This document shows, one piece after another, positions 8,474 to 17,241 of a stretch of DNA of 32,678 bases (within the stretch, counting starts at the first letter, position 1; every line of letters begins with the position of its first letter). Both the position numbers and the translations under genes were made by a program. The notes under the pieces were generated by a model. That model did no database searches, was not told the DNA's origin, and saw nothing but the letters and a program-made list of their open reading frames with translations. Source of the DNA: an uncultured bacterium (GTDB lineage: Bacteria > Spirochaetota > UBA4802 > JAGODF01); NCBI GenBank assembly GCA_937921485.1, contig CAKZSV010000044.1:1-32678 (forward strand), given 5' to 3'.

Positions 8474-8656
8474 ATGGATCCGGTCAAAATAACTATTACA
8501 AGAACGCCCGAAGAGATTCTGCATATTCAAGAAAACCAGTTACATTTCATCAATGCAATAAGGGGGGAAAAAGCTTTTTTACGGCGCGTTGCCGCCGATT
8601 TCATCAGGAAGAAAAATCAGCATGAATCTTCAAAAAGTACTACAAAACCTCTCTGA
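8474..8656 (+). CDS. Small hypothetical protein preceding the broken nucleotidyltransferase gene
   Basis: This is a 60-residue ORF with ATG at 8474, charged and mostly helical (RGEKAFLRRVAADFIRKK in the middle), with no signal peptide. It overlaps the start of the nucleotidyltransferase remnant (8622) by 35 bases, an arrangement common for a two-gene unit such as an antitoxin-toxin or guard-effector pair. There is no clear Shine-Dalgarno upstream, so the 5' end may be leaderless or itself damaged. I do not recognise the family; an antitoxin-like or accessory role is only a guess from the neighbour. Confidence 0.45.
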   Translation: MDPVKITITRTPEEILHIQENQLHFINAIRGEKAFLRRVAADFIRKKNQHESSKSTTKPL

Positions 8657-9058
8657 AAATCACATTCCCTTTGTGATTGTGGGAGGCCTTGCACTTACTA
8701 TGTACGGTTCGGACCGTCTAACATTTGACAGTGATATCGCAATCAGAACAATTGAGATTGACAATGTCATCCGTGTTCTCCTTGCATCTGGATTAAAGAT
8801 GGTATCGAAGTCCGCGTTGCATCACTTGAGCATATAAAACTTATGGGCACTTCTAAAAACCGCTTTCATCCTTAAAATGAGCATCAAAGAAAGCGGTTTT
8901 TACCTATGTATTGTGCCCACAAGGGAACATCCTTTAAAACAGTTTTTAGAAGTTCCCTTATGAAGGAAATCTCTCTTTCAAATCGTGATGACGAAAAGCG
9001 CGAAATAGACCTTTTTGATTTAAAGTTTATTGAGAAAAAAATGAGAGAGTGTAGCTGA
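8622..9058 (+). pseudogene. Nucleotidyltransferase (MNT/AbiEii-like) pseudogene, deleted and interrupted by a MITE-like element
   Basis: The N-terminal part is intact from ATG 8622: PFVIVGGLALTMYGSDRLTFDSDIAI carries the nucleotidyltransferase GG motif and the metal-binding D-x-D (DSD). After about residue 58 the frame is lost. The other frame resumes as DGIEVRVASLEHIKLM (from about 8798), so an internal deletion of perhaps 50 codons is inferred. A 111-bp insertion then splits the gene at 8846-8956. Reading on after it gives KEISLSNRDDEKREIDLFDL and ends CS-stop at 9056-9058. If the insertion plus one copy of the 6-bp duplication is removed, KLM-KEI reads in frame. Two independent lesions show a dead gene, probably once part of an abortive-infection or toxin-antitoxin module. 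Confidence 0.82.
8846..8956. mobile_element. MITE-like element, copy A, with terminal inverted repeats and target duplication
   Basis: The 111-bp non-coding element has ends GGCACTTCTAAAAAC (8846-8860) and, on the opposite strand, GGAACTTCTAAAAAC (8942-8956), a 15-bp inverted repeat with one mismatch. It is flanked by direct CTTATG repeats at 8840-8845 and 8957-8962. Inside is a hairpin of 13 bp, AAAAACCGCTTTC/GAAAGCGGTTTTT (8855-8867 and 8889-8901). The element lies inside the nucleotidyltransferase pseudogene. There is no transposase, so it would have moved in trans. A diverged second copy is at 18781. Confidence 0.82.
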
Positions 9059-9071
9059 ACAATTCTTGTAA

Positions 9072-9085
9072 ATTCTTGCAAGAAT
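9072..9085. repeat. Perfect 14-bp palindrome between converging genes
   Basis: ATTCTTGCAAGAAT is a perfect palindrome just after the pseudogene, preceded at 9062 by a partial direct copy (ATTCTTGTAA). Its role is unknown; it could be a protein-binding site or chance. Confidence 0.35.
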
Positions 9086-9123
9086 CCAATGCAACAGGCA
9101 ATACTCCCCTACCCCCTGAAATT

Positions 9124-9149
9124 AAAAAAATCTCCTCACGGATTTTTTT
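9124..9149 (-). terminator. Weak terminator candidate after the RND gene
   Basis: On the minus strand A7-TCC, loop GTGA, GGA-(G bulge)-A-T7 can pair, directly after the RND stop codon at 9153. The stem is AT-rich with only a short GC core, but the U-tract and position fit termination of the tetR-tolC-RND operon. Confidence 0.4.
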
Positions 9150-9152
9150 CGA

Positions 9153-12100
9153 TTACTTTCTCTTCTTTTTTCTTCCCTTATTCCCGTCCCCTGCGTGTGT
9201 TTCGTCACTAATTGCTTCCTGTTCGAGAGAAGCGGTTTTCCCTGCCTCTTTCTCGAACTCCTGATGCACAAGTTCGCTGATGCCGGATGCATTATAGAGC
9301 TCCGGCTGGATGCGCATGCCAAAACGTCCGAGCAATCTGGCGAAACATCCTTTGATATCTTCCGCCACATGGTAAAAGGCCGGCACCAGCACAAGCGTGA
9401 TGACCGTGGCGAAAATCAAACCGTAGCCGAAGGAAAGCGCGAGCGGCTTTATCATATAATCCTCCCCTCCCCATCCGTAAATGGAAGGGAAAAGCCCGAG
9501 CACCGTGGTGCCTGCCGTAAGCAAAATGGGCCGCACGCGCACCACTCCCGCCTCCACAAGGGCATCGCGAAGCGGAAGGCCGGTCTCGCGCATGTTATGT
9601 ATGAACTGCACCAGCACCAGCGTATTGCTCACAATCACACCGGCAAGGCTGAAAAACCCCAGCGTGCTCATGAATGAATTGTTCTGCCCATGCACGCCGA
9701 GTGCAAAAATCACCCCCACCTGCGCGAAGGGGATTGCCGCCATCACCACCAGCGGTATAATGGTGGAATTGAAAAACACCGCGATGATGATGTAAATCAC
9801 CAGAAGCGCAAAAAGAAAAAGCGTGCCAAGTTCCGCCATACGCTTCTGCGTTTCTTCCTGTTCGCCGCCGTACGATACGAAATATCCGGGATGGCGCGAT
9901 TCAATACCGGCAAACTTTTCCATGAGCCGTTTGTTGACTTCCATGGAAGTGATTTTCTTTAAATCCACATTTGCCTGCACCTGCGCGATGCGCTTGTAGT
10001 TCAACCGGTTGATTTGCGCAAAGCCGGGCTTTTCAACAACGCGCGCGACCATCGAAAGCGGGATTAGCCCGCCTCGCTGGTTGGCAACCATGACATCTTC
10101 CAGGCTCTGCCGTTTTTTGCGCGCCCATTCTGGAAATCGAACGCGAAGATTGACCCGCTCCTCGTCGCGCGTGATGGATGTTGCCACCGCGCCGCTAAAG
10201 CTTGCGTTAATTGCCTGCGCCACGTCAAAAACAGAGATGCCGCTTCTTGAGGCGAGCACCTCATCAACTTCAAAGCGATATTCCTTCTTGCCTTCTTCGA
10301 TATCGAGCCGGATATCGTACACTCCTGGAATAGTCTTTAAAAATGAAATATATTCTGAAGCAATTTTATTCAGCTCTGAAAAATCCTTTCCGCGTATTTC
10401 CACATTCACCGGCATCCCCACCGGCGGTCCTTTGCGCTCCACCAGGTATTCAACTATCATGTCCTGGCGAATGAGATTGTTCTTTTGCGCTTCCTCAATT
10501 TTTTTTCGAAGATCAAACGCGATATCATCGGCGCTCCGCTTCCTCATTTCTGCCGATACTAAATTCACACGGATGGTGGATTTGTGGGTGGCCTCGCCCG
10601 GAACCGGATCGAGCGCGTTGGTCACGCGCTTGCCCACCGTGCTGTGATAGTTATCGAGCTCTTCTCCGGGGAGGGTTGCAATAATCTTTTCAATTTTCTG
10701 GATTTCCCGAAGATTGGCCCACAGGTTCGTTTCCTGCGGAAGCGTGGTGCGGATGGTGATTTGCTCCTCACCTCCGGGAGGGGTAAAGACAAAACCGAGT
10801 TTTCGGCTGTACACCTGCGCCGCAACCAATAACACAATCAGCACAGCTATTGTGAGATAGCGGTGTTTGAGAGACCACGCAAGCAGGGATTTGTATTTCA
10901 TCTGGAATTTTCCGAAAAATCCGCGCTCGAAATTCGGGTCATCTCTTCTGGCATCGTCATCGCAAAAATCACTTCCTTTTTCTTTTGTATAAAAATTCAA
11001 AAGCGCCGGCATCACGAACATCGCAATAAGCCATGAGGCGGCAAGGCATGTGATGAGAACCACCGGAATGCCGAAGATGAATTTCCCCATGAGGCCGGAA
11101 AGCAACAGCAGCGGCATAAAGGCCGCAGAAAGGCAGAGAAGCGTCACGGTCACCGGCCAGAACACTTCGGTGACACCGCGCACGATGGCATCGCGCCTGG
11201 CGCAGCCGGATTCAAGATAGCGATGCGTGTTTTCGCTCACCACGATGCCGAAATCGACAATCATGCCCAGCACCATCACCATCGCGAAAAGGCTTATCAC
11301 ATTAAAGGAAATATCAAGCCTGTTCATCATCATGATGGCGACCATGAAAATCGCCGGAATGCAGGAAATAACCAGAAGCGCCATTCGCCAGCCCATGAGC
11401 AGAAGCATGATGAGCCCGAGCAAAACAAATCCCAGCACGGCATTGGTTGTCACCCGCTGGATGCTCTCGCGGGTGAATCGGCTCATATCGTTAAACGGCG
11501 CCAGAAGAACGCTTGCCGCATTCGATGGCCGGAAATTCAGAAGTTCTTTTTTAATGCGATCGACCAGGCGGATGTCGTCGGAATCGGACTGGCGCCATAC
11601 CCGAAGAACAACCGTCTGCTTCCCGTTGAAGCGCTCTAAGACTTTCGGCTCCTCATAGGTATCGCTTACTTTCGCGATGTCGCGCACGCGCGTGACGTAT
11701 CCCGTGTCGTTGGACATGATGACCGTATTGCGTATCTCTTCAGCGTTTTTGTATTGCCCTTTTGTGCGCAGGATGTATTCCGTGTCGCCTATGCGAAGCG
11801 AGCCGCCGGGAAAATCGACATTTCGGTTTTTTAGCGCGTTTATGACCGTATTCATGCCGATGCGATACTGCACAAGCGCATCCGGGTTTACTTCAATGAG
11901 GTATTCCTGATGTTCAAAGCCGATTGTTTCAACTTCCGCCACGCCTTCGATATCGTACAGAAAATCTTCAAGATCATCAGCGGCCTCCCGGGTTTGACCA
12001 TAGGTTACATCCTCCGTTCTTCCGTAAATGGCCACATCGATTGACGGCATGGTATCGGTGGTGATTTCTTCAACTACCGGCTTCTGCGCCCCGGATGGAA

Positions 12101-12464
12101 GGTTTTCCACAAGGTCCACCGCGTCGCGAATATCATCAATGGCTTTTTTCTTAGAAGTTTTCGTTAAATGTTCCTTCAGATAGACCACAAGGACCGACAC
12201 ATTTTCGATATTATAGCTTCGCACTTTATCGATGCCGGAAACAGAACGAAGCTTTTTCTCAATCGGAACGGTGATAAGCTGTTCAAGGTCATCGGGCGAA
12301 CCGCCGGGATAAATCGTCCGGATGGATACCATATCGAAATTAACTTCGGGAAAAGCTTCTCTGTTCATCCTGCGGGCGGTATAAAAACCGCTCAGGAGAA
12401 TAAGAACCATGAGGAGGCCAATGAGCAGCTTCTGGTTCATTAAAAATCCAATAAATCTTTTCAT
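9153..12464 (-). CDS. RND-family efflux permease (AcrB/HAE-like)
   Basis: This inner-membrane RND transporter of 1103 residues has the standard layout: TM1 (about 11-28), a first periplasmic porter loop, TM2-6 (about 340-490), TM7 (about 540-555), a second porter loop, and TM8-12 (about 880-1035). It should couple proton entry to export of drugs, lipids or other amphiphiles. The proton-relay region is unusual. In TM4 GMIVDFGIVVSEN has Asp404 but Phe405 where AcrB has a second Asp. In TM10 GVIVSNTLVLVQF has Ser946 where AcrB Lys940 is expected. The C-terminal tail is Lys/Arg-rich (GRKKKRK). The ATG at 12462-12464 is chosen because GAGAGGTG precedes it; an in-frame ATG 24 bases upstream lacks one. 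It is the last gene of tetR-tolC-RND, with no membrane-fusion adaptor gene. Confidence 0.92.
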   Translation of the reverse strand: MKRFIGFLMNQKLLIGLLMVLILLSGFYTARRMNREAFPEVNFDMVSIRTIYPGGSPDDLEQLITVPIEKKLRSVSGIDKVRSYNIENVSVLVVYLKEHLTKTSKKKAIDDIRDAVDLVENLPSGAQKPVVEEITTDTMPSIDVAIYGRTEDVTYGQTREAADDLEDFLYDIEGVAEVETIGFEHQEYLIEVNPDALVQYRIGMNTVINALKNRNVDFPGGSLRIGDTEYILRTKGQYKNAEEIRNTVIMSNDTGYVTRVRDIAKVSDTYEEPKVLERFNGKQTVVLRVWRQSDSDDIRLVDRIKKELLNFRPSNAASVLLAPFNDMSRFTRESIQRVTTNAVLGFVLLGLIMLLLMGWRMALLVISCIPAIFMVAIMMMNRLDISFNVISLFAMVMVLGMIVDFGIVVSENTHRYLESGCARRDAIVRGVTEVFWPVTVTLLCLSAAFMPLLLLSGLMGKFIFGIPVVLITCLAASWLIAMFVMPALLNFYTKEKGSDFCDDDARRDDPNFERGFFGKFQMKYKSLLAWSLKHRYLTIAVLIVLLVAAQVYSRKLGFVFTPPGGEEQITIRTTLPQETNLWANLREIQKIEKIIATLPGEELDNYHSTVGKRVTNALDPVPGEATHKSTIRVNLVSAEMRKRSADDIAFDLRKKIEEAQKNNLIRQDMIVEYLVERKGPPVGMPVNVEIRGKDFSELNKIASEYISFLKTIPGVYDIRLDIEEGKKEYRFEVDEVLASRSGISVFDVAQAINASFSGAVATSITRDEERVNLRVRFPEWARKKRQSLEDVMVANQRGGLIPLSMVARVVEKPGFAQINRLNYKRIAQVQANVDLKKITSMEVNKRLMEKFAGIESRHPGYFVSYGGEQEETQKRMAELGTLFLFALLVIYIIIAVFFNSTIIPLVVMAAIPFAQVGVIFALGVHGQNNSFMSTLGFFSLAGVIVSNTLVLVQFIHNMRETGLPLRDALVEAGVVRVRPILLTAGTTVLGLFPSIYGWGGEDYMIKPLALSFGYGLIFATVITLVLVPAFYHVAEDIKGCFARLLGRFGMRIQPELYNASGISELVHQEFEKEAGKTASLEQEAISDETHAGDGNKGRKKKRK

Positions 12465-12531
12465 AGTGCACCTCTCAATATAAGCCAAAGCATGCTATTC
12501 ATCCGAACAAACGGGCGATGCGTATTCATTT

Positions 12532-14103
12532 TCACTTTGGAATGTATTTATTCACATCGATTTTGTATCGCTCGAAAAGCTCGTTTTTCGCTATGTCGAA
12601 CTGCAAAAGCGCAATATTGTACACAACCAGCGCTTCGAGCTCCCGCTGGCGCGTTGCGACCATCGCATCGAGCCCGTTTTTGACCACCGCGGCGGTAAAA
12701 CGGCCTCTTCGAAGATTTGCAAGAAGCCGGCCATAATATATTTCCGATTGTTTGCGCGCTTCCTGCGCTTTTTGATACAATTCATGATAGGTCTTGATGT
12801 GCTCGTGCTTTGCAATTACATCGTCGCGCACCACGCGCTTGTATTTTTCAAGCTGTAGTTTCGCCTTCTCCACTTTGAAGCGCGCATCGCGCTCATTGGT
12901 TTTCTGCTCCAGATCGTAGAGCGGATAGGTCATGCGAAGCCTGGCTTCAAGCGCGGGATATTGTCCCGAAGAGGTTTCGCCATACGCGTCGGGAATATCC
13001 TTCCTCTGTCCCATCGAGGAAACGGTCACCTCCGCTGTCAGCGACGGAAGCGCGTGATTCCGGTAGAGTTCCAGTTCCATTTTGCTGTTTTCCAGCGCAA
13101 GAAGGGCATTTTTATAATCGGCCCGCTTGTCGTATGCGGCTTTCAGCGATTGCGCAATATCTATTTGCGGCACTTTGTCGGTGAGCATGGCCCTCCCCGT
13201 GAGGGTCACGTTTTCATCGAGATTGAGCGTGGTGAGCAAATTCCGCATGGAATCCTTGAATTTCTGCTTCGCATTCACCAGCGTTGCCTCCGCACCGGCA
13301 ACCAGCGTATTGTAATAATTAAGATCGAAAGGCTCGGCAAGGCCAAGGCGGACATTATCTGCGATAATGTTGCGCACCTTTCTGGTCTCTTTGAGCTGCA
13401 GTTCGGCATTGTGCACTTCGGAATTCGCGATGACCATGCTCCAGTAATCCACCACGATGCCCACCACCAGCCCCGAAAGCTGATAGATGACGGCTTCCTT
13501 CTGCATGGCGGCGGCATTTTTCAGTATTTCAGATTGCCGCCGGTCATTATATCCGAACGAATTCTTTAAAAGCTCCTGCTTGAGGCTGGCAAAGAGCACC
13601 GGACGGTGATATTGCGGATCGCCGAGTTTGATGGTGCCCATCGGCCCCATGCTGATTTCTTTCAAGATGCTGTTGTTATATTCATGGCTGATACCTGCAG
13701 AAAGGGAGGTGCCTGATGCAAAGTTTTGAAAGATCGATGCCGAGGCGGTGATTTTTTTTTCCTTCTCCGGCGCCGTGATACCCATCGCTTCGGGATACTC
13801 CTGATATTTCCCCCCGCCTTCGGCGCTCAGCGTGGGCGAATATTTATTCTGAAATTTTTTATACGCCGAATCGGCCATCGCCACATCATACGCTCCGGTA
13901 AGCGTGTCGCGGTTTTGCTCAAGCACCAGCTCAATGGCCCTGCCGAGCGTCACTTTCACTGAACCGATAAAAAACGCAGGTTCATCGGCAATCTCTATGG
14001 CGATTTTGTCGATTTTATCATCCGCTTTCGCCTCCTGAGCAATCAACCGGCCTGCGTGCGCCAGCACAAATATCACTACAAAAAACGACATCGCGCGCTT
14101 CAT
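12532..14103 (-). CDS. TolC-family outer-membrane efflux protein
   Basis: This 523-residue outer-membrane factor forms the trimeric exit duct for the RND pump. A signal peptide (MKRAMSFFVVIFVLAHAGRL, in about the first 23 residues, A-Q-E after) is followed by two OEP repeats rich in long amphipathic helices (for example AEATLVNAKQKFKDSMRNLL and ARFKVEKAKLQLEKYKR). The ATG at 14101-14103 has a perfect AGGAGG Shine-Dalgarno 8 bases upstream, so the longer ORF reaching 14148 is rejected. The gene lies 41 bases downstream of tetR and 67 bases upstream of the RND gene, all on the minus strand, consistent with one operon. Confidence 0.9.
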   Translation of the reverse strand: MKRAMSFFVVIFVLAHAGRLIAQEAKADDKIDKIAIEIADEPAFFIGSVKVTLGRAIELVLEQNRDTLTGAYDVAMADSAYKKFQNKYSPTLSAEGGGKYQEYPEAMGITAPEKEKKITASASIFQNFASGTSLSAGISHEYNNSILKEISMGPMGTIKLGDPQYHRPVLFASLKQELLKNSFGYNDRRQSEILKNAAAMQKEAVIYQLSGLVVGIVVDYWSMVIANSEVHNAELQLKETRKVRNIIADNVRLGLAEPFDLNYYNTLVAGAEATLVNAKQKFKDSMRNLLTTLNLDENVTLTGRAMLTDKVPQIDIAQSLKAAYDKRADYKNALLALENSKMELELYRNHALPSLTAEVTVSSMGQRKDIPDAYGETSSGQYPALEARLRMTYPLYDLEQKTNERDARFKVEKAKLQLEKYKRVVRDDVIAKHEHIKTYHELYQKAQEARKQSEIYYGRLLANLRRGRFTAAVVKNGLDAMVATRQRELEALVVYNIALLQFDIAKNELFERYKIDVNKYIPK

Positions 14104-14144
14104 AGAAATTCCTCCTGCTAAAAAAATCGTACCTATTGAAATTT

Positions 14145-14915
14145 TCATGATGACCGCGTCATCACTTCCGCTATTTTCTCAAACGCGGCGGTAAAATACC
14201 CCTGCGAAATATCCTGTACCACTTTTTCGACGATTTCATCGACAAATTCCATGATGCCGCGGGGAATTTCGGGGATGTGAACGTCTCCCGATTTTCGTAA
14301 TACTTTAAACGCGGCATGCAAAGTAAAGTTCAGCACTTCTTCATCGCTGCAGTCTCCGTATAATTCATGGAACATTTCCTGCTCGCCGAAAATTCCGCTT
14401 TCCATCACATACACATCCATAAATGAAAGCAAAAACATCACAAAAAGGCGCGAATTGGGGACATCGAACTCGCCCGCTTCTATTCCCTCATTGATGAGGC
14501 GCTCAATAATTCGCACCTGCGGCACGCGGTGCTCGCGCAGAGCCTCGGTGCAGAACCTGCTCCCTTCAAGGATGTCCCAGAACACAATCCGAAAAAGGTC
14601 TCTGTCGCGCATCTGCACATGAATTTTAATGAGATAGTAAATAACAATGTACAATCGCTGGGAAGGCGTAAGTTCGACCGGAGGGAAGACCACAAAAAAA
14701 TCATTGTGCTGGCCCACCCCCAGAAAGCGGATATGCACCTGCCGATACAATTCCTCTTTCGAAGCAAAATAATAGTGCACGAGCGCCTTGTTCACCCCCG
14801 CCCTGCGCGCAACCGCATCGAGCTTCGTGCCTGCAAAACCATTTTCTGCAAACTCGCGCTTGGCCGCCTGAAGTATTTTTTCCTTTGTTTTTTCCTTCGC
14901 CTCGGTATCGCTCAT
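14145..14915 (-). CDS. TetR/AcrR-family repressor of the efflux operon
   Basis: This 256-residue regulator has an N-terminal helix-turn-helix (about 10-57): KEKILQAAKREFAENGF, then KLDAVARRAGVNKALVHYYFASKEELY, the hallmark of the family. The C-terminal helical domain should bind a ligand, by analogy a substrate of the pump. It is longer than the usual 190-220 residues, with an additional C-terminal helix. It is the first gene of the tetR-tolC-RND operon and is expected to repress its own promoter (14961-14989) and, in consequence, the pump. The first ATG is at 14913-14915; a TTG at 14939 is possible, but neither has a clear Shine-Dalgarno. The divergent neighbour is the sugar-nucleotide dehydratase gene. 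Confidence 0.88.
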   Translation of the reverse strand: MSDTEAKEKTKEKILQAAKREFAENGFAGTKLDAVARRAGVNKALVHYYFASKEELYRQVHIRFLGVGQHNDFFVVFPPVELTPSQRLYIVIYYLIKIHVQMRDRDLFRIVFWDILEGSRFCTEALREHRVPQVRIIERLINEGIEAGEFDVPNSRLFVMFLLSFMDVYVMESGIFGEQEMFHELYGDCSDEEVLNFTLHAAFKVLRKSGDVHIPEIPRGIMEFVDEIVEKVVQDISQGYFTAAFEKIAEVMTRSS

Positions 14916-14960
14916 GTGTGCATCTGTAAAATTAACCAAAAGTTTAAAACATTTACCCTA

Positions 14961-14989
14961 AAGATAAAATATATTTTCCAAAAAGTCAA
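14961..14989 (-). promoter_or_regulatory. Promoter of the tetR-tolC-RND operon
   Basis: On the minus strand TTGACT (14984-14989) and TATCTT (14961-14966) are separated by 17 bases, about 45 bases before the tetR ATG. The spacing is ideal and both boxes are near consensus. An operator for the TetR product would be expected here, but I see no convincing palindrome. Confidence 0.7.
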
Positions 14990-15073
14990 GAAAAAAATCG
15001 CACCCCAAAAAAATATTTCTTGCCCCATCGCTGTTATCCGACATACTACCATCACAATTATAGGCCTTTACCA

Positions 15074-16978
15074 ATGAATATCCGAATCACATACCTTCGC
15101 GCTTTTCATTTTATGCTCGATATCGCCTTCGTTTTTGTTGTGTGGGTCGCTGCACGATGGCTGTTTGTTCACGATTATGCCATTGCGCTTCCCTTCCTTC
15201 ACTGGCCGGCATTGCTTGCACTTGGCGGATGCTTTCTCGTTTCTTTTGTTGCCGCGAACATCTACGGTGTCCTGTGGACTCATTCGTTCGTAAAGGACAC
15301 CTATCGGCTCATTATGGGATGCGCAGCGGGAAGCGCTCTTTTTATTATCGCCAACCATGCGTTTTCGCTTTCGCTTCCGATAGCGCTTACCGCACTCTGC
15401 ACGCTCTTATACTCGCTTTTAACAATATTCTCGCGAATGATTTCACGGGATTATCTCCCCCGCCTGAAAAGCTCCGCACGGCACAGCGGTTTTTTCACCA
15501 TAGGCGAAATTCCGAAAGAGCGCAAAATCCTGATTGTGGGCGCCGGTGAGGCGGGAAGGCTTGTGCTATCGGAATATCACCGCAAGGGAATTGATCACCA
15601 TATTATCGGCTTTATTGATGATGATCCCGGAAAAGCGGGTATGATCATCAACGGGAAAAAAGTGTTTGCTCCAACTGAAAAAATTGGATCGGCGATGGAA
15701 ACGCACGGGGTAAATGAAATCATCCTTGCCTTTCCTTCCGCACCAAAGAAGGAAGTGACGCGCGTGGTACAGCTCATCCGCCGCGCATCTCCCACAATGC
15801 CGATTAAAATTCTTCCATCGCACACAAGGCTTTTCGAAAACCCGCTTTCGCCCGACATCCGCGAAATCGGCATTGCCGACCTCCTCGACCGCGAGGAAAC
15901 ACAGCTCGACACCTCATCCATCGAAAAAATGCTTGCCGGAAAAACAGTGCTCATTACCGGCGCGGGCGGAAGCATCGGATCTGAGCTGTGCACGCAGCTT
16001 TTAAAATTTCCCATCGCTTCACTCATTGCCGTGGGGAAAGGCGAGCATTCCATCTATCAGCTTGCACGCAAGCTTTACGACTATCAGGATTTCCTTGAAG
16101 AAAAGCGCGATATCGCTTTCCGAATAGCCGATGTACGGAATGCCGATATGATGAAACGAATCTTTACAGAGTTTTCTCCGAACATCGTGTTTCATGCCGC
16201 GGCGCACAAGCACGTGCCGCTTATGGAATTTAACGAAGCGGAAGCAATTTATAATAATATCATTGGAACCAGAACGCTGCTCGAAGAAGCGTCGCGCGCT
16301 TCAGCGGAGCGTTTTGTCTTTGTCTCCACCGATAAGGCGGTGCATCCTACCAGCGTGATGGGCGCGACCAAGCGCGCGGCGGAAATCATCACCCGGCATT
16401 ATGCGCGAAAAGGACTCAACACCTCAATCGTGCGCTTCGGCAACGTGATAGGAAGCCGCGGCTCGGCAATACCGCTTTTCCGCGAGCAGATTGAACGCGG
16501 CGGCCCGGTGACGGTGACGCATCCGGACATCACCCGCTTTTTTATGTCGATACCAGAAGCTGCGCTTTTAGTGCTCAATGCCGCCGCCTACGCGAAAGGC
16601 GGAGAGATTTTCGTGCTCGATATGGGAAGGCAGTACCGCGTGATGGAAATAGCCGAAAACCTCATACGCCTCTACGGGCTTGAGCCGCATAAAGACATTG
16701 AAATAAAAATTACCGGCCTTCGCCCAGGCGAAAAGATGTTCGAAGAATTATCATACGATGGAACGCTACATCCGACAGACAACCTCAAGATTTACCAATT
16801 ATTGCATGACGCGCAACATACACACGATACACACATCACGCGATTCTTCGCAGAATGTGACTCCCTGCCTGCCAGAAGCCCCGCTGAAATCCGCGCGATG
16901 CTCCAGACGATTGTGCCGGAATACCAATTCGACGAAGAAGCACCTGAAAAGAGAAACCAGCGACGCATAGTGAGCTAA
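15074..16978 (+). CDS. Membrane-bound UDP-sugar 4,6-dehydratase/epimerase (FlaA1/CapD/WbpM family)
   Basis: This 634-residue membrane enzyme modifies UDP-sugars (typically UDP-GlcNAc 4,6-dehydration) for surface polysaccharide, O-antigen or glycoprotein synthesis. About four N-terminal membrane helices span residues 10-125. A first Rossmann-like domain has GAGEAG at about 156-161 and is followed by the SDR catalytic domain with GAGGSIGSE at about 296-304. The motif STDKAVHPTSVMGATKR at about 418-434 includes the catalytic Lys433; the family has Met in place of the usual SDR Tyr, as seen here. Length matches the long WbpM/PglF type. The ATG at 15074 fits the start of the first membrane helix and has AGG upstream; the ORF opens at 15020. 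It may act on the same glycan pathway as the DUF115 protein (inference). Confidence 0.92.
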   Translation: MNIRITYLRAFHFMLDIAFVFVVWVAARWLFVHDYAIALPFLHWPALLALGGCFLVSFVAANIYGVLWTHSFVKDTYRLIMGCAAGSALFIIANHAFSLSLPIALTALCTLLYSLLTIFSRMISRDYLPRLKSSARHSGFFTIGEIPKERKILIVGAGEAGRLVLSEYHRKGIDHHIIGFIDDDPGKAGMIINGKKVFAPTEKIGSAMETHGVNEIILAFPSAPKKEVTRVVQLIRRASPTMPIKILPSHTRLFENPLSPDIREIGIADLLDREETQLDTSSIEKMLAGKTVLITGAGGSIGSELCTQLLKFPIASLIAVGKGEHSIYQLARKLYDYQDFLEEKRDIAFRIADVRNADMMKRIFTEFSPNIVFHAAAHKHVPLMEFNEAEAIYNNIIGTRTLLEEASRASAERFVFVSTDKAVHPTSVMGATKRAAEIITRHYARKGLNTSIVRFGNVIGSRGSAIPLFREQIERGGPVTVTHPDITRFFMSIPEAALLVLNAAAYAKGGEIFVLDMGRQYRVMEIAENLIRLYGLEPHKDIEIKITGLRPGEKMFEELSYDGTLHPTDNLKIYQLLHDAQHTHDTHITRFFAECDSLPARSPAEIRAMLQTIVPEYQFDEEAPEKRNQRRIVS

Positions 16979-17030
16979 CAGCACGCCTGAAAAATACCGC
17001 ATTTCCTGAAAGCAATCATTTTCACCTTCA

Positions 17031-17054
17031 CCGGGGGTCAGAGCACTTTTTCCC
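17031..17054. repeat. GGGGTCAGAGCAC motif, possible transposon-associated relic
   Basis: The string CCGGGGGTCAGAGCACTTTT, followed by TCCC, stands in otherwise AT-rich, gene-free DNA (16979-17268) after the dehydratase gene. Similar GGGGTCAGA motifs are often seen beside REP-associated tyrosine transposases in environmental bacteria; I cannot confirm that here. No transposase ORF is nearby. Confidence 0.3.
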
Positions 17055-17212
17055 AATAGCAAAATCCCAACAAAAACCATATTACCATATACCAACGGTA
17101 TAATTTGATATTTCAAGGTACATTTTTTCTTCTTTCCAGACGGTTTTTTTTGTGCATTTCCAGATTTTTCTAATTTTGGTTAGAAAGCATTTATTTCTTT
17201 TAGTATTATTTA

Positions 17213-17241
17213 ATCACAAACCGGCTGGATGGTTATAATTC
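17213..17241 (+). promoter_or_regulatory. Promoter with palindromic operator upstream of the lipase
   Basis: The block ACAAACCGGCTGGATGGTT (17216-17234) matches 18 of 19 bases of the one before the secreted Cys-rich protein gene at 7784. A perfect TATAAT (17234-17239) follows. The -35 (ATCACA) is poor here, unlike at the first copy, so activation by the palindrome-binding protein is possible. The leaders also share ACGGGGG before the start codons. Confidence 0.72.

Noticed and set aside
10009..10647. 212-residue plus-strand ORF inside the RND gene
   Set aside because: Antisense shadow of the RND porter domain; no recognisable motifs and no start signals.
12961..13569. 202-residue plus-strand ORF inside the tolC gene
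   Set aside because: Antisense shadow of the OEP domain, with no recognisable domain.
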